Shown here piece after piece: positions 1 to 11,789 of a DNA stretch of 64,000 bases. The number at the start of each line of letters is the position of its first letter. The first letter of the stretch is position 1. Source of the DNA: Alligator mississippiensis (Eukaryota; Chordata; Crocodylia; Alligatoridae); assembly GCF_030867095.1 (NCBI RefSeq), contig NC_081826.1, positions 58,992,001-59,056,000 on the forward strand. Direction: 5' to 3'. The notes beneath the pieces were generated by a model that saw only the letters and a list, made by a program, of their open reading frames with translations, had not been told where the DNA came from and searched no databases. A program made the translations under genes and the position numbers.

Positions 1-354
1 ATCTGATTGACTACAGACATCTTTGTATGTTTGTTGTTAAAGGAATACTTTATTTCTTAAAATCTAGGACAGTTGCAGTTTGCAATTCAATATTAAAATT
101 ACTTTTATATTAAGTTCCAGAATAGGAACTGAATCTTTGCTGATCTCCCTATTCCCTGTTTTAAGGACAAAAAGCTAGTTAAATTGTTGCACTGGAGATG
201 AAGAGAATGGATTTGTGAAGAATTTTGTGGTTTCAGTTGTGAAAACCCATAGCAGCTGCACTTATATTAGTTTAATTTCTAATGATACCATCCTTGGGAA
301 GCGCCAGTCACAGGAAGGTCAGAGGAAGGAGGGGCAGCGGTAGCTCAACTCCTC
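1..354. other. Intergenic, nothing recognised
   Basis: AT-rich sequence with no coding potential, terminal repeats or RNA-gene signature that I can see. Confidence 0.5.
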
Positions 355-1814
355 CAGGGACCCTGGTTTTCTGTGATTAAAAAATCACAAATTCTCTGAT
401 TACAAAATTGCAAGTTCTCTGATTTAAAAATCCATGGTTAAAAATAAATGTCCTCCACAACCCCCCCCCCCCACAGTCTTGCTTGTGCCCTTTGCCCTTG
501 CCCCCAGCCCTGCTGGAGGGGACCCCAGCTGCTAGGGCCATGGGGCCAAGGACCCAGGTCCACAGCTCCTGACCCCCAACGGAAGGCAGTGGCTGCTGCA
601 GCAGGAGCACAAGCCGGCTTTCCCCCCGCCCCTCCTGCTGCTTGCCTGCTGTGGGCTCAGGTAGGACTAGCTTCTGGCTGCAGCATGCACTCCCAGTGGG
701 CAGGGGGGATCCTGCTCCCCACCTTGCTGCCCTCCAGAGTGCAGCATGTGCAACCTGGCATGGCAGCACACAGGGAAACATGCACAAAAGCTGCATGAGC
801 TGTGAGCTCTGCACTGACCTAGCCACGCTTCCCCTGAAGGTGGGGGCAGCAGCGAGGGGCGCAACCCTGCGCTGCCCCCCCCTGTACACAGAGGAAGTGT
901 GGCCAGGGCAGCTTTCCAGCCTTGCTATGCCCTGCTGTGTCAGTTGTACATGCTGCAATCCAGAGGGCCTGGGGGAGGGAAGCAGGGCGGGAAGTGCAGC
1001 ATTTGCAACCAAAGGGTTGCAGCCAGCCAGGCAGTCTAGTGGGGGGGGGGGGGGGGGGTTGCAGCCTCCCCGCTCCTGGCTGGAGGGGCCAGGCAGCTGC
1101 ACCTCCCCTTCCCCCCTGGCTGGAGAGTGCCCAAACTGGCTGGGGGCTGAGGGACTGTGGAGGCTGCAACCCCCCTGCCTCCTGGCTGGAGTGCCCAGTC
1201 AGCTGCAAACCTCCCTGGTCCTCAGCTCCCAACCAGCTTGGACACTCTGGCTGGGAGCGGGGGAGGTTCGCAGGCCCCTGGGTACTCCAGGGGGTGGGGA
1301 GGGGCTTGCAGCCTCCCTGCTCCCTCAGACCCCAGCCAGCTTGGGCACTCTGGCTGGGAAGGGGGATTTGCAGCTGGCTGGGAACAGCGGGGATTTGCAG
1401 CTGGCCAGGCACTCCAGCCAAGAGTGGGGGGGCTGCAAACCCCTCCCAGCTGGAGTGCCTGGCCAGCTACAAACCTCTTTCAACCCCCCAGCCAGCTTCC
1501 CCCATAGCCTTGCCCTGCCCCACACCCCCAAACCCACTTACCTCCAAGAAGAATGAGCCTGAAGCAGCCTCTGATAAGAGTGAGCGTCGGGCCCCACCCT
1601 TCCCCCCTCTCCCTTCCCCTCCAGGCAGGTTTCCCCACTCTTTTTGCAAACAGCTCTTGCAGGCTGGAACTCAGCCTGCAGAGCTCTTTGCAAAAGGAGG
1701 ACATCCACAGGTTTCTCTACTAAAAGAGTAAATCCACATTTTCTGTGATTTAAAAAATGGGAAATTCATGTTTTTTTCTGTTTTTCTGTGGGAAATGGAA
1801 AACCCGGATCCCTG
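355..1814. mobile_element. Non-autonomous DNA element with terminal inverted repeats and GC-rich core
   Basis: The ends are inverted: CAGGGACCCTGGTTTTC on the left, and on the right a tail whose reverse complement reads CAGGGATCCGGGTTTTC. Each is followed by AT-rich text with repeated 'CTGTGATTTAAAAA' words. The inversion runs roughly 100 bp, including paired AATGTCCTCC / GGAGGACATCC blocks. The core, about 450-1650, is GC-rich and built from imperfect copies of a phrase like 'CTGGAGTGCC..CCAGCTGCAAACC'. It includes an 18-G run at 1041-1058. I could not find a matching target duplication, so the superfamily (hAT-like by its CAGGG ends) is uncertain. Long ORFs in it are on both strands and reflect base composition. 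Confidence 0.6.
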
Positions 1815-2318
1815 CATGATCAGGCACAGTTGAGTTGTGGGGAAATTCCCTCCATCTTCCCCAGATGATCGCGGAGGAGTTTAGCAGCAAGCAGTGTACA
1901 GGTTTTACTTGTAATTCTTCTCACAGATAAAATCCAAGTAAGAGGAGCCAAATAGGGGAAGTCTTAAAACATTCTTGGAAATTAAGGCAATTGGTTGGTT
2001 ACCTGAAATGTTTACGTAGTATGAGAAGCACAGGGAATAAACAGGAAGAATTGGAAATACATTTTATTTAATTAAACTTAGATTATGATGATGCATGACT
2101 TCAGGAGCTATAACTAAAATGTCCATGTAACCTGACCCTTTTATTAGGCGTAACTAATAAACCCACTTTTGATTTAATATATAGTATGATTATTGAACAA
2201 GAGGCTGTCAAGTCACTGATTTATTCCCATTAAACAGAGTCTGCCATGGCCACAGTTGAGGTATTTTGACCTGGGAATATATAACCAGTAGCATTGCTGT
2301 GTCCTTTCGTCTACTTTG
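1815..2318. other. Intergenic, nothing recognised
   Basis: AT-rich unique-looking sequence between two transposons; no gene signature. Confidence 0.4.
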
Positions 2319-2326
2319 GTCTAGCT

Positions 2327-2894
2327 CAGGTGTTGGCAACATTTTGGCCAGGGTGCCAAAAACACCCAAACTTCAACTTGGGTTGAGGCAGAGGGTGGGA
2401 GAGCCTCAAGGGGCCCGATCCTCATTGCTGGCAATGGGTACACCCACACCTCCAGCAGAGGGAGGGAGAGGGGCTGGTGTTGCACTGCTCTGGTCCCTTC
2501 CCTGCCCTGTACCACTGCAGTGGAGCCAGTTCTGGAGTTGGTTGCAACTGTTTGCAGCCTGCCCACCACATGCTACAGCTGTCCAGAGCCTGGGCTAGCT
2601 ATGGCAGGCTGTGCCAGGCTCCAGAACCCAAGCTGGGTTCCATGTTGGTGGCAGCTGCATGCACGCCTTGGGGCACATGGCCAGGAAGGGGCCTGGGGCA
2701 GTGCAACCACAGCCCCTCCCCTGCTGTCCAGCCTGAGGTGCATGTGGAGCTGCCATGGAGCCTGGTGCAGCTGTTTACAGCCTTTTGGCTGTCTGCCACA
2801 GAGCCCAGCTGCTTGCAGCAGAACTGTGATGTGCTGAGTGAAATGGCCTTGCATGACATGTCGTGGCATGCGTGCCAGGGGTTGCTGACCCCTG
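2327..2894. mobile_element. hAT-type non-autonomous transposon with perfect 8-bp target duplication
   Basis: The element starts CAGGTGTTGGCAACATTTTGG and ends GGGTTGCTGACCCCTG, the usual hAT CAGGG..CCCTG style. It is flanked by identical 8-bp direct repeats GTCTAGCT at 2319-2326 and 2895-2902. The 568-bp interior is GC-rich and has no transposase. The duplication has TA at positions 4-5, as in Buster-type hATs. A related copy lies at 35797-36102. Confidence 0.88.
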
Positions 2895-2902
2895 GTCTAG
2901 CT

Positions 2903-4126
2903 GATAGTTAAGACCATGATTGAGGGGGAAAATTGTACATCCTCCTAGGGAATACTGTGGGGGAATCTTTCTCATTTTCCCCATAGAATTTATTGGTGAA
3001 GACACTGCAAATGTCGGGAAAGCCAGCTGAAATTTCTGTCATGTAATGTTTAGAAGTTACTTGGATTAAATATTTAGCAATTCATCATTTCTGTCACTTT
3101 TAATGTGCACTGTAAGGTCTTTTTGACTAAAGGTCAGATTAAAGTATTCAAGGTGCCTTCAGATATGGTAAATTCTTTCCAATGAGATGCTTTACAAGCT
3201 AATTACGCCTTGAGGCCACAAGACTGGGCCTAGCATAGTATATAAATACAATAAGCTTTGAGGGTGAGTGCTGTTGGGTCTGCTTGCTACAGGTATCATG
3301 GATTAGAAAAAATTCAAGGACTATTTTGACATCAGAACTTAATTTAGAGCTGGTATTTGCTTTTTTCAAGGAGGTGCGTTTCTAAGACTGAAGACTTTGC
3401 TGTTCTTTGTCCTGTCTGTTCCCTCATGTTTTTGTTCAAAGGTTCAAAGAGCAGAAGGTTTTATACCAGATACTAGCAAATTACCTGTTAAGAATGCCTG
3501 GACAGGGGGTGGGGATGGAGCACCGGGCGCTGCTGCTGCCTCCCAGGAGCAGGGGGGGAGCTTCTGTGTAGCCACCACTGCTAGCCACCAGTCTGTGCTG
3601 ATGCTGCTCTGCGTCCAGCTGCGCACTCCCCCCTCCCAGCTCCACGCCTGGCCCTGCGATACTTATCTGGCCATCTGTCTGTGGAGCACTCTGACTGTTT
3701 CAGTAAGCATTGTGATTGGCTGCCGAGACAACCAGTCAGGGTGTTCCAAGAACATTATGGACACACAGACTAAGTCCTATAGATAGTGAGAGAGAGAGGT
3801 TTCAAATAGTCAAAAGATAAGGTTCTTGAGATCCTTTATCTCGGAATTAATTCATTATTGGATCAAAAAAAGCGTGGTGATTATCATAACTCTGGTAGGG
3901 AAAGCTGACTGGCTCTTGATTTTTAGGCTTAAAGAGATATTTCTGGAGCTTGGAGTTGTCACAAGACAAAAGGCATTGCCAGTTCAGTGCTTTTGGTGTT
4001 CTCCAGATGTCTTCATGAAACAGTTGATACATTGTACTTCCACATTTAGAAGTGCACATGCTCTTATACTTGGACAACTGGTTCATCAAAGATACCTTTT
4101 TAGAATGTGTTAAGGTATAAGAACTG
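2903..4126. other. Intergenic, with a GC-rich patch at about 3499-3665
   Basis: Mostly AT-rich unique sequence. The GC-rich patch resembles the cores of the non-autonomous elements elsewhere in the window, but I see no clear termini. No gene is supported. Confidence 0.4.
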
Positions 4127-4440
4127 TAGGGTTATAAAGACCTCAGGGGTCATATAATCAACCCCTCTACACAAATGCTGGATATACTATTATATTATCC
4201 CATATAAGTGTCTATTCAGCCTTTTCTTGAAAACTTCTAGTGAAATAGAATTTACAGTCATATTTACTAGTAAGATTTCGGAGTCACTACAGTTGATAAC
4301 CAAAGTCTCAACTAGCCTTCAGTTGCTTTTTGGAATATATCTGGTAGATACAGCTCCACTCAAAGTCTTCATGAGTTAAGATAGGGTTCAAGGCACATCT
4401 AGTCTAGAGAAAAATATTGAAGCAAGTGATTGACCCATGT
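4127..4440 (-). mobile_element. Old CR1 LINE 3' fragment
   Basis: Reading '..GACCTCAGGGGTCATATAAT..' followed by the usual 'TTTTCTTGAAAACTTC' region gives a diverged CR1 3' end in reverse orientation. It is far more decayed than the copy at 5944-8525, so it is an older insertion. The inner boundary is approximate. Confidence 0.55.
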
Positions 4441-4524
4441 GTTGAACTTTGGATCATGTGGCTGTTATTTTTTGTAGTATTTTTTTGCATATGATTGGGT
4501 ATCCAATTTTCAGAAATGTATATA

Positions 4525-4744
4525 CAGGTACTCTTCACTTAACGACCTACCTGTTTAACGACCGCGCGGACTTATGACCAGCTCTCCGAGCAGTCGGTAT
4601 TGTACAAAACGTATTGTGGAAACGGCAGCGCGGCGTCTCAAGCCAAGGCACGCAGTATCAAGGGGCGGCTCCTCGCTTATCGACCAATTCACTTAACGAC
4701 CTAGTCGCAGGAATGGAAATCGGTCGTTAAGTGAGGAGTGCCTG
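4525..4744. mobile_element. Tigger-like (pogo/Tc1-mariner) MITE, 220 bp, TA target duplication
   Basis: The terminal inverted repeats read CAGGTACTCTTCACTTAACG on the left and CAGGCACTCCTCACTTAACG as the reverse complement of the right end. They are flanked by TA on both sides (4523-4524 and 4745-4746). The 'CACTTAACGACC' word recurs inside. The ends resemble mammalian Tigger termini (CAGT..CGCTTAACGAC). The element retains many CpGs, which suggests a fairly recent insertion. It encodes no transposase and would depend on one elsewhere. Confidence 0.88.
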
Positions 4745-4746
4745 TA

Positions 4747-5943
4747 TTACAGTGTTTATTTCCTTTCAGCCAGGCCAGGCAGTGGGGTGTTTGGGACTGG
4801 CTAGGCAGCCTATCCCAGCAGCACCCTTCAAAGAATCTGGCAGCACCACAGGATGCCAAGGCATCTTGTTTAAGAAACTCTGCCTTAGGTGCTTCTATTG
4901 CAGTACATAGTAAGTACATGTTTTCCTTTTAAACAGACCTGCAAAATTTTACTCCTTAGATTTGGCCTCCTGGAAGGAGTCTTCCTTTGCACTGTGCACC
5001 AGGACTTGGCCTCCACTACCATAAAAGCAGGTTACCTTCAAAAGGTTTTCTAAGAGTATTCCTCATCTTCAGAGAATCAGTCTTTACAGTGGTTGTATTT
5101 TTTTAAATTTTATTTTACAGGTGGTAAATAATATTTTATAAGTTCAAGAGCATCCTTTAGTCCATGCTTTAGAATGAGTGTATATAAAAACACACACAAA
5201 CCCCTCTGCATAAATAATATCATTTATTGGCCTTGTTTTCTTTTGGCTGCAACCTAATTCTTTCTGCTTTGGAACGCTGTATATGTTTATTCTCCTAGAA
5301 GTCAGAACCATGCACAAAAAAGAAAAACCTCTAGAGAATAGAAAATTACTCATCTTATCATTCTGTTTCAAGATACCAGTTTGAGGATTTTTGTTAGCTT
5401 GCCTTCCTCATTTGAAAGGTTGGAGGTTATGCCTTTTAGGTGTCTGTCTGCATCCTTCTCCCCTTCCCTTGTGTCGTGTCATCCCCCCCCTGCAATTTTT
5501 CTTCTGAGATTTTATGTTGATATCTTCAGTCAGCTTTTTTTTCTTCAGGGATGTTCACAATTGAAAGATCTGATAGGAAAATACGACAGCAGGATTTATA
5601 CCTGTGGAAAGGAGAGTAACATAAAATGGCTTGGAGGTAGTTGAACTTATGTTCCTATCTTAACATTGTCTTGTAGAGCAAAATACACCAAGAACCACAA
5701 GTTTTGCCAGTCCTTTGCAAAGAAGTGAAGACCAGGAATTGCTTATCATTCATATGCCTATAGTATTTTTATTTTCCTCTTTCACGAAAGTAGAAAAAAC
5801 AAGACAATCCATGTGAAATTGCTTAATTTCTTTATGACATTTGTGTACTATTGTTCTGTTTACTAGTGTAGCATACTCTATCATTCTCATGTTACCTAGT
5901 CATTTTCAGGGCCCCATGTTTGCTGCAGCCACATCTTAGCATT
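4747..5943. other. Intergenic, nothing recognised
   Basis: AT-rich sequence without clear repeat ends or coding signature. Short ORFs here show no recognisable domain. Confidence 0.4.
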
Positions 5944-8525
5944 ATTTCATAGATTTCATAGACATTAGGGGCTGGAAGGGACCTCATGAGATTGAGTCTA
6001 GCCCCCCCCCCCCCCCCCCCCCCCCCCCCCGCAACAGGCAGGAAGTCAGCTGGGATCAAGTGACCCCAGCAAGAAATATATCCACCTGTTTTTTGAAAGA
6101 GCAGAGGAGGTGCTTGCACCACTTCTGGGGGGAGTTTGTTCCAGACCCTGGACACTTGCAACATAAAGAATTTTTTTCTTATGTCTAGTCTAAGTCTGCC
6201 TTCCTGGAGTTTATGGCCATTAGGCCTTGTTATTCCTCGGGGAGCTCTGGTAAACAGCTGTTCTCCCAGGTGCTGGTGCACTCCTCTTATGTAATTGTAG
6301 GCTGCCACCAAGTCCCCCCTGAGCCTTCTCTTCTCCAGACTGAAGAGTCCCAAGTCCCTCAGCCTCTCCTTGTACATCCTTCCCTTCAGGCCTTGGATTA
6401 TATGAGTGGCTGTCCTCTGGGCTGCTCTCTCAAGCTTCTCCACGTCCTTCCTGAAGTGTGGGGCCAATACTGGACACAGTACTCCGGTTGCGGTCTTACC
6501 AGGGTCGAGTAAAGCAGGAGGATGACTTCCCTGGTTTTGCTTGAGATGCATCGGTGAATGAATGCCAGTTTGGTTTGCTTTGCCAGCCACAGCATCGCAC
6601 TACTGGCTCATATTCATCTTGTGGATAATCAGGACCCCCAAGTCCCTTTCGGTCATGGTGCAAGTGAGCATAGCACTGCTGAGCCTATAAATATATTGAG
6701 GATTCTTCTTACCGAGGTGCAGCACCTTACATTTCTCTACATTGAAGGCCATCTTGTTTTGGTTGGCCCACCTTGAGAGCTTGTCCAAATCGGCCTGTAT
6801 TCCTAGCCTGTCCTGTGGTGCGACTGCCCTCCCCCATAGTTTGGTATCCTCTGCAAACTTGGCTAGCTCACATCTGACTTCTGAATCCAGATAATTAATG
6901 AAGATATTAAAGAGTACCAGCCCAAGGACTGAGCCCTGGGGGACTTCACTGGTCACCCTGTGCCACGTTGATTTGCTCCTGTCAACTAGTACTCTTTGGG
7001 TCCAACCCTGTAGCCAGTTGCCTAGCCATTGACCGTGAGATGATCAAGGCCACAGTTCCCCAGCTTAATCATGAAGACATCGTGGGGAGCTAGGTCAAAG
7101 GCTTTCTTGAAATCCAGATATATGACATCCACATCACCTCCCTTGTCCAGGGTACATGTTACCTAGTCATAGAAGGAGATGAGGTTGGTCAGGCAAGACC
7201 TGCCAGTCACAAAGCCATGTTGGCTGGCATTCAGAAGCTTGCCTTCCGTTAGTCTGGTGTTGATGCATCCCTTGACAATTTTCTCTAGGATTTTTCCAGG
7301 GATGGATGTCAGACTGATTGGTCTGTAGTTCCCCAGGTCATCCCTCCTCCCTTCCTTGAAGATGGGGACCATGTTGGCTCTTTTCCAGTCATCCAGGACC
7401 TCACCTGAGTGCCACAAATTTTCAAATATCTCTGCCAAGGGAGATGCAATGATGTCTGCCAGCTCCTTCAAGACTCTCGGGTGCATTCCGTCTGGGCTGC
7501 AAACTTTGTGGATGTCCAGTTTCTCGAGGTGTTCCCTCACCTGATCCACATTGATTTTGGGCCTGTCACCTGCTTCTAGAATGGTTTGTGTCCTTTCTGA
7601 CAGTGTGATCCTCCTGGGAGGATGAAAAACTGATGCAAAAAAGTCATTAGGAGATTGGCCCTTTCTTGGGTGTCAGTTGCCCTGTTGGGTCTCAGAGGCC
7701 CAAAGCTATCTTTGTTCTTTTTTTGTCTTCCCGCATATCTGAAGAAGGACCTTTTTGTTGTCCGTGATTCCTGTAGCTTGCCTAAGTTCGGTTTGTGCCT
7801 TGGCTTTTCTCAACCGCTCTCAACAGCTGCGGGCGACTGCTGAGTAATCCTCTTGGTGATGCTTCCTGTTTTCCAGCTGTGTAGGCCTCTCTTTTGAATT
7901 TAATGAGGTTTAACAGTTTCTTGTTCAGCCAAGGGGCCTTTCGTGCCCATTGACTGCATTTCTTGCAAGATGATATGGCTTTCCCCTATGCTTCTAGGAC
8001 TGTTCTTGAGAGATGACCATTCCTCATGTACTCCCTTTTCTAGTGGGGTATGGTCTCTAATTGCCCAACTGACCAATTCTCTCAGTTTGTAAAAGCCAGC
8101 CTTCCCAAAGTTAAGGATTTCTGCTTTACTGAGGAGTTTGTCTGCTCTTCGATGAACTAAGAAGGTGACCAATTCATGGTCGCTGTCACCAAGCATCCCC
8201 TCAATTCTCGCATCACTTACCAGGTCCTCCCCTTTGGCCAGGACCAGATCAAGCAATGCCTCTCTCCTAGTCGGCATATAGATCTCCTGTGTTAGATAGA
8301 AGTCATCAATGCAAATGAGAAAACTATGCGACATGTCAGATTTGGCCATCTGCTCATCCAAAGAGATGTCAGGGAAGTTGAAGTCCCCCATGACGATCAT
8401 GCATTGAGAGTGCACGGCTTCAACCAGTTCCCTATTGAATTCCCGTCCTAGTTCTTTCTCTTGGTGCGGTGCTCTATAGTAGACTCCTACAAGTATGTCA
8501 CCCTCCAACTCAACTTTCATATCAA
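5944..8525 (-). mobile_element. CR1 LINE, 5'-truncated, endonuclease plus reverse transcriptase remnants
   Basis: Reverse-strand CR1 retrotransposon of about 2.6 kb. The 5' part (8520-7900) encodes the end of the apurinic endonuclease domain, with VGVYYRAPHQ, GDFNFPDI and SDHELVTF motifs. Next comes the reverse transcriptase start (7549-7163) with SPDGMHPRVLKELA, NYRPISL and the G-F-GRSCLTNL region. The catalytic segment (6956-6600) reads FAEDTKLWG, where active CR1 has FADD. The C-terminal part is at 6590-5892. The reading frame is split into at least four pieces, so the copy is dead. The 3' end carries the ATTTCATAG tail repeats at 5944-5962. A run of 29 C's lies at 6002-6030. The 5' boundary is approximate. 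Confidence 0.93.
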
Positions 8526-9118
8526 AAGGAGAAACATTTTTAGCTCAGATCTGTCAAGAAAACTTTTATTGTTAACCAGGATAATGTCATCTTGTGGCAG
8601 CAGCCTCTGTGAAAAAATAGCTTGAGGGAAGTGAGTTTGTCTTGCTCATTGTCAGGTACAAACATCCAAAACCTTAAGAAAACACTTGAAGTAGTAATGC
8701 TTCATGAATGCTGTATGAATGAATGACAATGGAAGTGGGGTTGCTGTCAGTTCTGAAACTTTTTTTTGTTTCATCAACTGATTTTTTTAGAAAGTTATAT
8801 TCAGTGCTTATTTCAAACCAAAACAAAATATTTTGTTTAGGGGCATTTCAATTACTTTTATAAAAAAAAAAAAAGCAGAGGAAACACTGAGCTAGATTCA
8901 TTGTGGGGACTTGGGCACCTTTCATGAAATGGAGGAGCAGCTAGTGCTGGTACTTATGCCCAGTGCTTAGGAGTAAGCCCCTGAGATGTGAGGGGATGGG
9001 ATTTAAATCCCTTTCCTGTTTAGCATTAACTTAGGATTTCCATCTCCTTGGGAGATTGAGCTGAGTGCCCTAGCGTGGATTGGTCAATATTTCATTGTTT
9101 ATACAAATGAATAAAATG
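8526..9118. other. Intergenic, nothing recognised
   Basis: AT-rich; one short A-run near 8860. No gene or repeat that I can name. Confidence 0.35.
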
Positions 9119-9300
9119 GGTTGAGATCCACCACAGAACATCTTATTTCTCAGGAGTTAGGAGGTCTGTCTTTGAAGTGAAAGAGTCAAGTTAAAGTCGC
9201 TGCTCTGAATCCGAGGCAGGTTTTTGAATCTAGGTTTCCCACGTCTCGGTGTCCTAAACACTGGGATATACGGTGCGGCTGGGTAAAGGTGATAGTATCT
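9119..9300 (-). mobile_element. tRNA-derived SINE (MIR-like), reverse orientation
   Basis: The phrase '..GAATCTAGGTTTCCCACGTC..GTCCTAAACACTGGGATATA' is the reverse-complement layout of a MIR/CORE-type tRNA-like head ('..ACTGG..AGTG.TTAG..CCTGGGTTC'). It is diverged, and no target duplication was identified. Confidence 0.45.
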
Positions 9301-10040
9301 GTACTACCCCTGGGTTTTGTGTGTGGTATCCAAGTCCCTTTGCAAACCAAGTCCAAAACAGAACATTTTCAGAGTGCCTTTGGCAGGGCCTTTTTGAACA
9401 TCTGTACTTAGCCATTGTGATAGCCATCATTTGACTATCACATTGTAAGAAAACATCTGTGCTAAAGGAAGCTGAGGTGAATGAGTACTAGATGTGGATA
9501 GAATATAGCACGCAGAAAGAAATTATGGCACCTCGACAAGCAATCCCCATAAAGTGCTTTATAATACCAGTATGTCTGTTGAGAGTTTGATGTATGGTGG
9601 TACCAGTAATTCTTTTTTTATTAGGCCCCTTCCTTTGCTTAACCTACTTATTAAGCCATGCATAACATGCACATAACAATGCTTTAATACTGTTTATATC
9701 ACCTGAGATGTGCTCTTCATAGCATCCTGTGTAATGGTGAAACTTCTTACAGAAAATAAAGTTCAGTCAGGCTAAGAAAATCAGTGCATACAGCTCCCAA
9801 GGACAGAGTCCTCCCTCCTTATTTAATCTGCTATGCTCAGTCTTGTACGGGAGAGAGACCATCCCACTCCCAAGAGCATACTGTTTAAAATACTACCATT
9901 TTAGTATGCAAGATGTAGATACGTCCGTAAGGGATTTTCATACTTCTAAACAATGCTTGAAGAGCTGTCTAGATGCAGAATATTTGAATTTGTAATTCTC
10001 TTTATTTTCTTTCCTGTACACTTATGTTCTCTCTTCTCTT
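9301..10040. other. Intergenic, nothing recognised
   Basis: AT-rich unique-looking sequence with scattered AATAAA words that cannot be assigned to a transcript from sequence alone. Confidence 0.35.
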
Positions 10041-10440
10041 TCAGCAAAGGCTGAAAAAATTATTTAGTCTGAAGAAGAGAAGACTGATAACAGTCTTCAA
10101 ATATCTGAAGGTTGGTTTTAAAGAGGACGGAGATAGACTAGTCTCTCTGTCTGCAGTGGTCAGAAGTAGCAATGGTCACAAACTGGAGCAATGGTCACAA
10201 ACTGGAGCAGAGGAAATTTAAGTGGCAATTAGGAAGAACTTTGTCACTATGGCAGTGGTTAATCATTCCCTCAGCTACTAGGGAAGTTATGGAGTCTCTA
10301 TCCTTGGAATATTTTTTTAAGGCAGGCTATACAGACACTTGGCTGGGATAGTTTAGCCAAGGATGATTCGGCAGGGAGCAGGGGCCTGGATCCGGATGAC
10401 CTCATGAGGTCCCTTCTAGTCATATTTTCCTATAATCCTA
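10041..10440 (+). mobile_element. CR1 LINE 3' fragment
   Basis: Forward-strand CR1 3' end: 'AGTCTGAAGAAGAGAAG' (the leucine/glutamate-rich RT tail region), then 'AGGAAGAACTTTGTCACTATG' and 'GAGGTCCCTTCTAGTCATA' near the 3' terminus. It encodes only the C-terminal tail of the ORF2 protein. A small internal duplication ('GGTCACAAACTGGAGCA' twice, about 10173-10208) is visible. Confidence 0.8.
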
Positions 10441-10444
10441 TAAG

Positions 10445-10785
10445 GTGGTGCCTCAACCGTTTGGCTCTGTGGTCTGGATGAATGATGTGGGGTTGGTCTA
10501 CCAACCATATCCAGTCCATGAGCTCGATCTGGCATGTAGGGCTTGCCTCATCGTGGGCTTCAGCCCCACATGCCCTAAACCCTGCTGGGCACCACACTGG
10601 ATTGCACCCTGACCCTGCATGCAAGGCCATGTCATCCCATCTGCAGGACTTGGACATTGGGCAGTGGGGGAGCAATTGCAGAGCTAATTGCTACTGCTTC
10701 ACTGCTGCCAAATTTCTGGATCCCTTGGAGAGCCTTGTGGGCCAGATGACATGACATAACTGTGCAGGCTGAAGCTTGAGTACCT
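10445..10785. mobile_element. hAT-type non-autonomous element, diverged
   Basis: It starts near 'GGTGGTGCCTCAACC' and ends near 'GAGTACCTCTG'. Flanks CTATAAGG and CTATAATG fit a degenerate 8-bp target duplication with central TA. The interior ('GGGCCAGATGACAT', 'CAAATTTCTGGA') matches the elements at 49126, 28044 and 50694. No transposase is present. Confidence 0.55.
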
Positions 10786-10905
10786 CTGCTATAATGAAAG
10801 GAGCAATATACTGTGAAATTTAGGTCTTGTGAGCACAAATTGTGTTGCTTTCAATATGCTACTTCATCAATATCATTAAAGCAGTATAGCTCCCTTGGTC
10901 TAAAT

Positions 10906-11720
10906 CAGGGGTGGGCAGTTATTTTGGCTGGAGGGCCACTTAAGTTTCGGTGAGCTTTTGAGGGCCGCATACACACAATCTTGTAGAAGATATTATTTTA
11001 ATATAAAACAAACAAATTTAATATAAAAAAACAGATGCTAAAAATCAAACATCTTCTATAACACTTTAATTTTAATTAAAAAAAAATTTTGTTCCATTTT
11101 TTTCAGTAGCATATATAGAGGCAATTGCATAATAGCTCAAAATAAAGACTTCTGTATATTGAGGGTGTGGTGAAGGGTGGTGGCTGGGAGGTGTGTGGAT
11201 GTGTTTGGGGTGGGTGAAGGTATGGAGGGCTGTCTGTGCAGTAGTCCTGCTAGCTGGGGATGGGGGGCAAATGGGGAGTGCAGTGGAGCTCGCTCAGGTA
11301 GTGCAGGTGCAGTCCACGCCCCTCATATCTGGGCAGCAGTTGCCTCCATGGCACTCTGCGTGGGGCTGAGCCCTTCCTGGGGCAGCCCATGCTGTGCTCC
11401 TGCCTGTGCCTGCCAGGCCCAGCTAGTTTGTACAACTTTCCAGTGGGGCTGTTCCCAGTGTGGCTGCAGCCACCTACTGCTCAACTCCCCCTGCCTTCAG
11501 TTGCTCCTCTTCTTCCCCCTCCTTCTGCCCCTGCCACACCACTCCGGGTAGGGGGGAAAGCTGCAACCAGGCGGCTCTTGTCCCAGTGTGTGGGGCTCCA
11601 GTTCCAGCTCCTGGGCACCTTCCACCCATTAGGCCACCTACAGGTGGCTGCTCATTGCACCAGGCAGCCAATGTACAATTGGCTAAATGTACAATCAAAG
11701 TTAAAAGGGAGCAACTTGTA
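10906..11720. mobile_element. hAT-like left terminus plus GC-rich interior
   Basis: CAGGGGTGGGCAGTTATTTTG at 10906 is a typical hAT left end (compare 62816) and is preceded by GTCTAAAT. An AT-rich stretch with repeated 'TTTAATATAAAA' words follows, then a GC-rich block to about 11680. A convincing right terminus was not found; GGCTAAAT near 11682 could be a degenerate target duplication, but the sequence before it does not match the left end. Confidence 0.4.
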
Positions 11721-11789
11721 CGTGTAAACAGGGCCCTAATGTAGCGCGCACACATGCTGTTTCCTACCATTTTGGAATACTGTACGATC

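Noticed and set aside
377-1731. Several ORFs of 200-304 codons as genes
   Set aside because: All fall in the GC-rich tandemly repetitive core of the 355-1814 element and occur on both strands.
5892-8520. Host or defence reverse transcriptase
   Set aside because: Endonuclease and RT motifs plus the 3' tail are those of a CR1 LINE, and the frame is broken several times.
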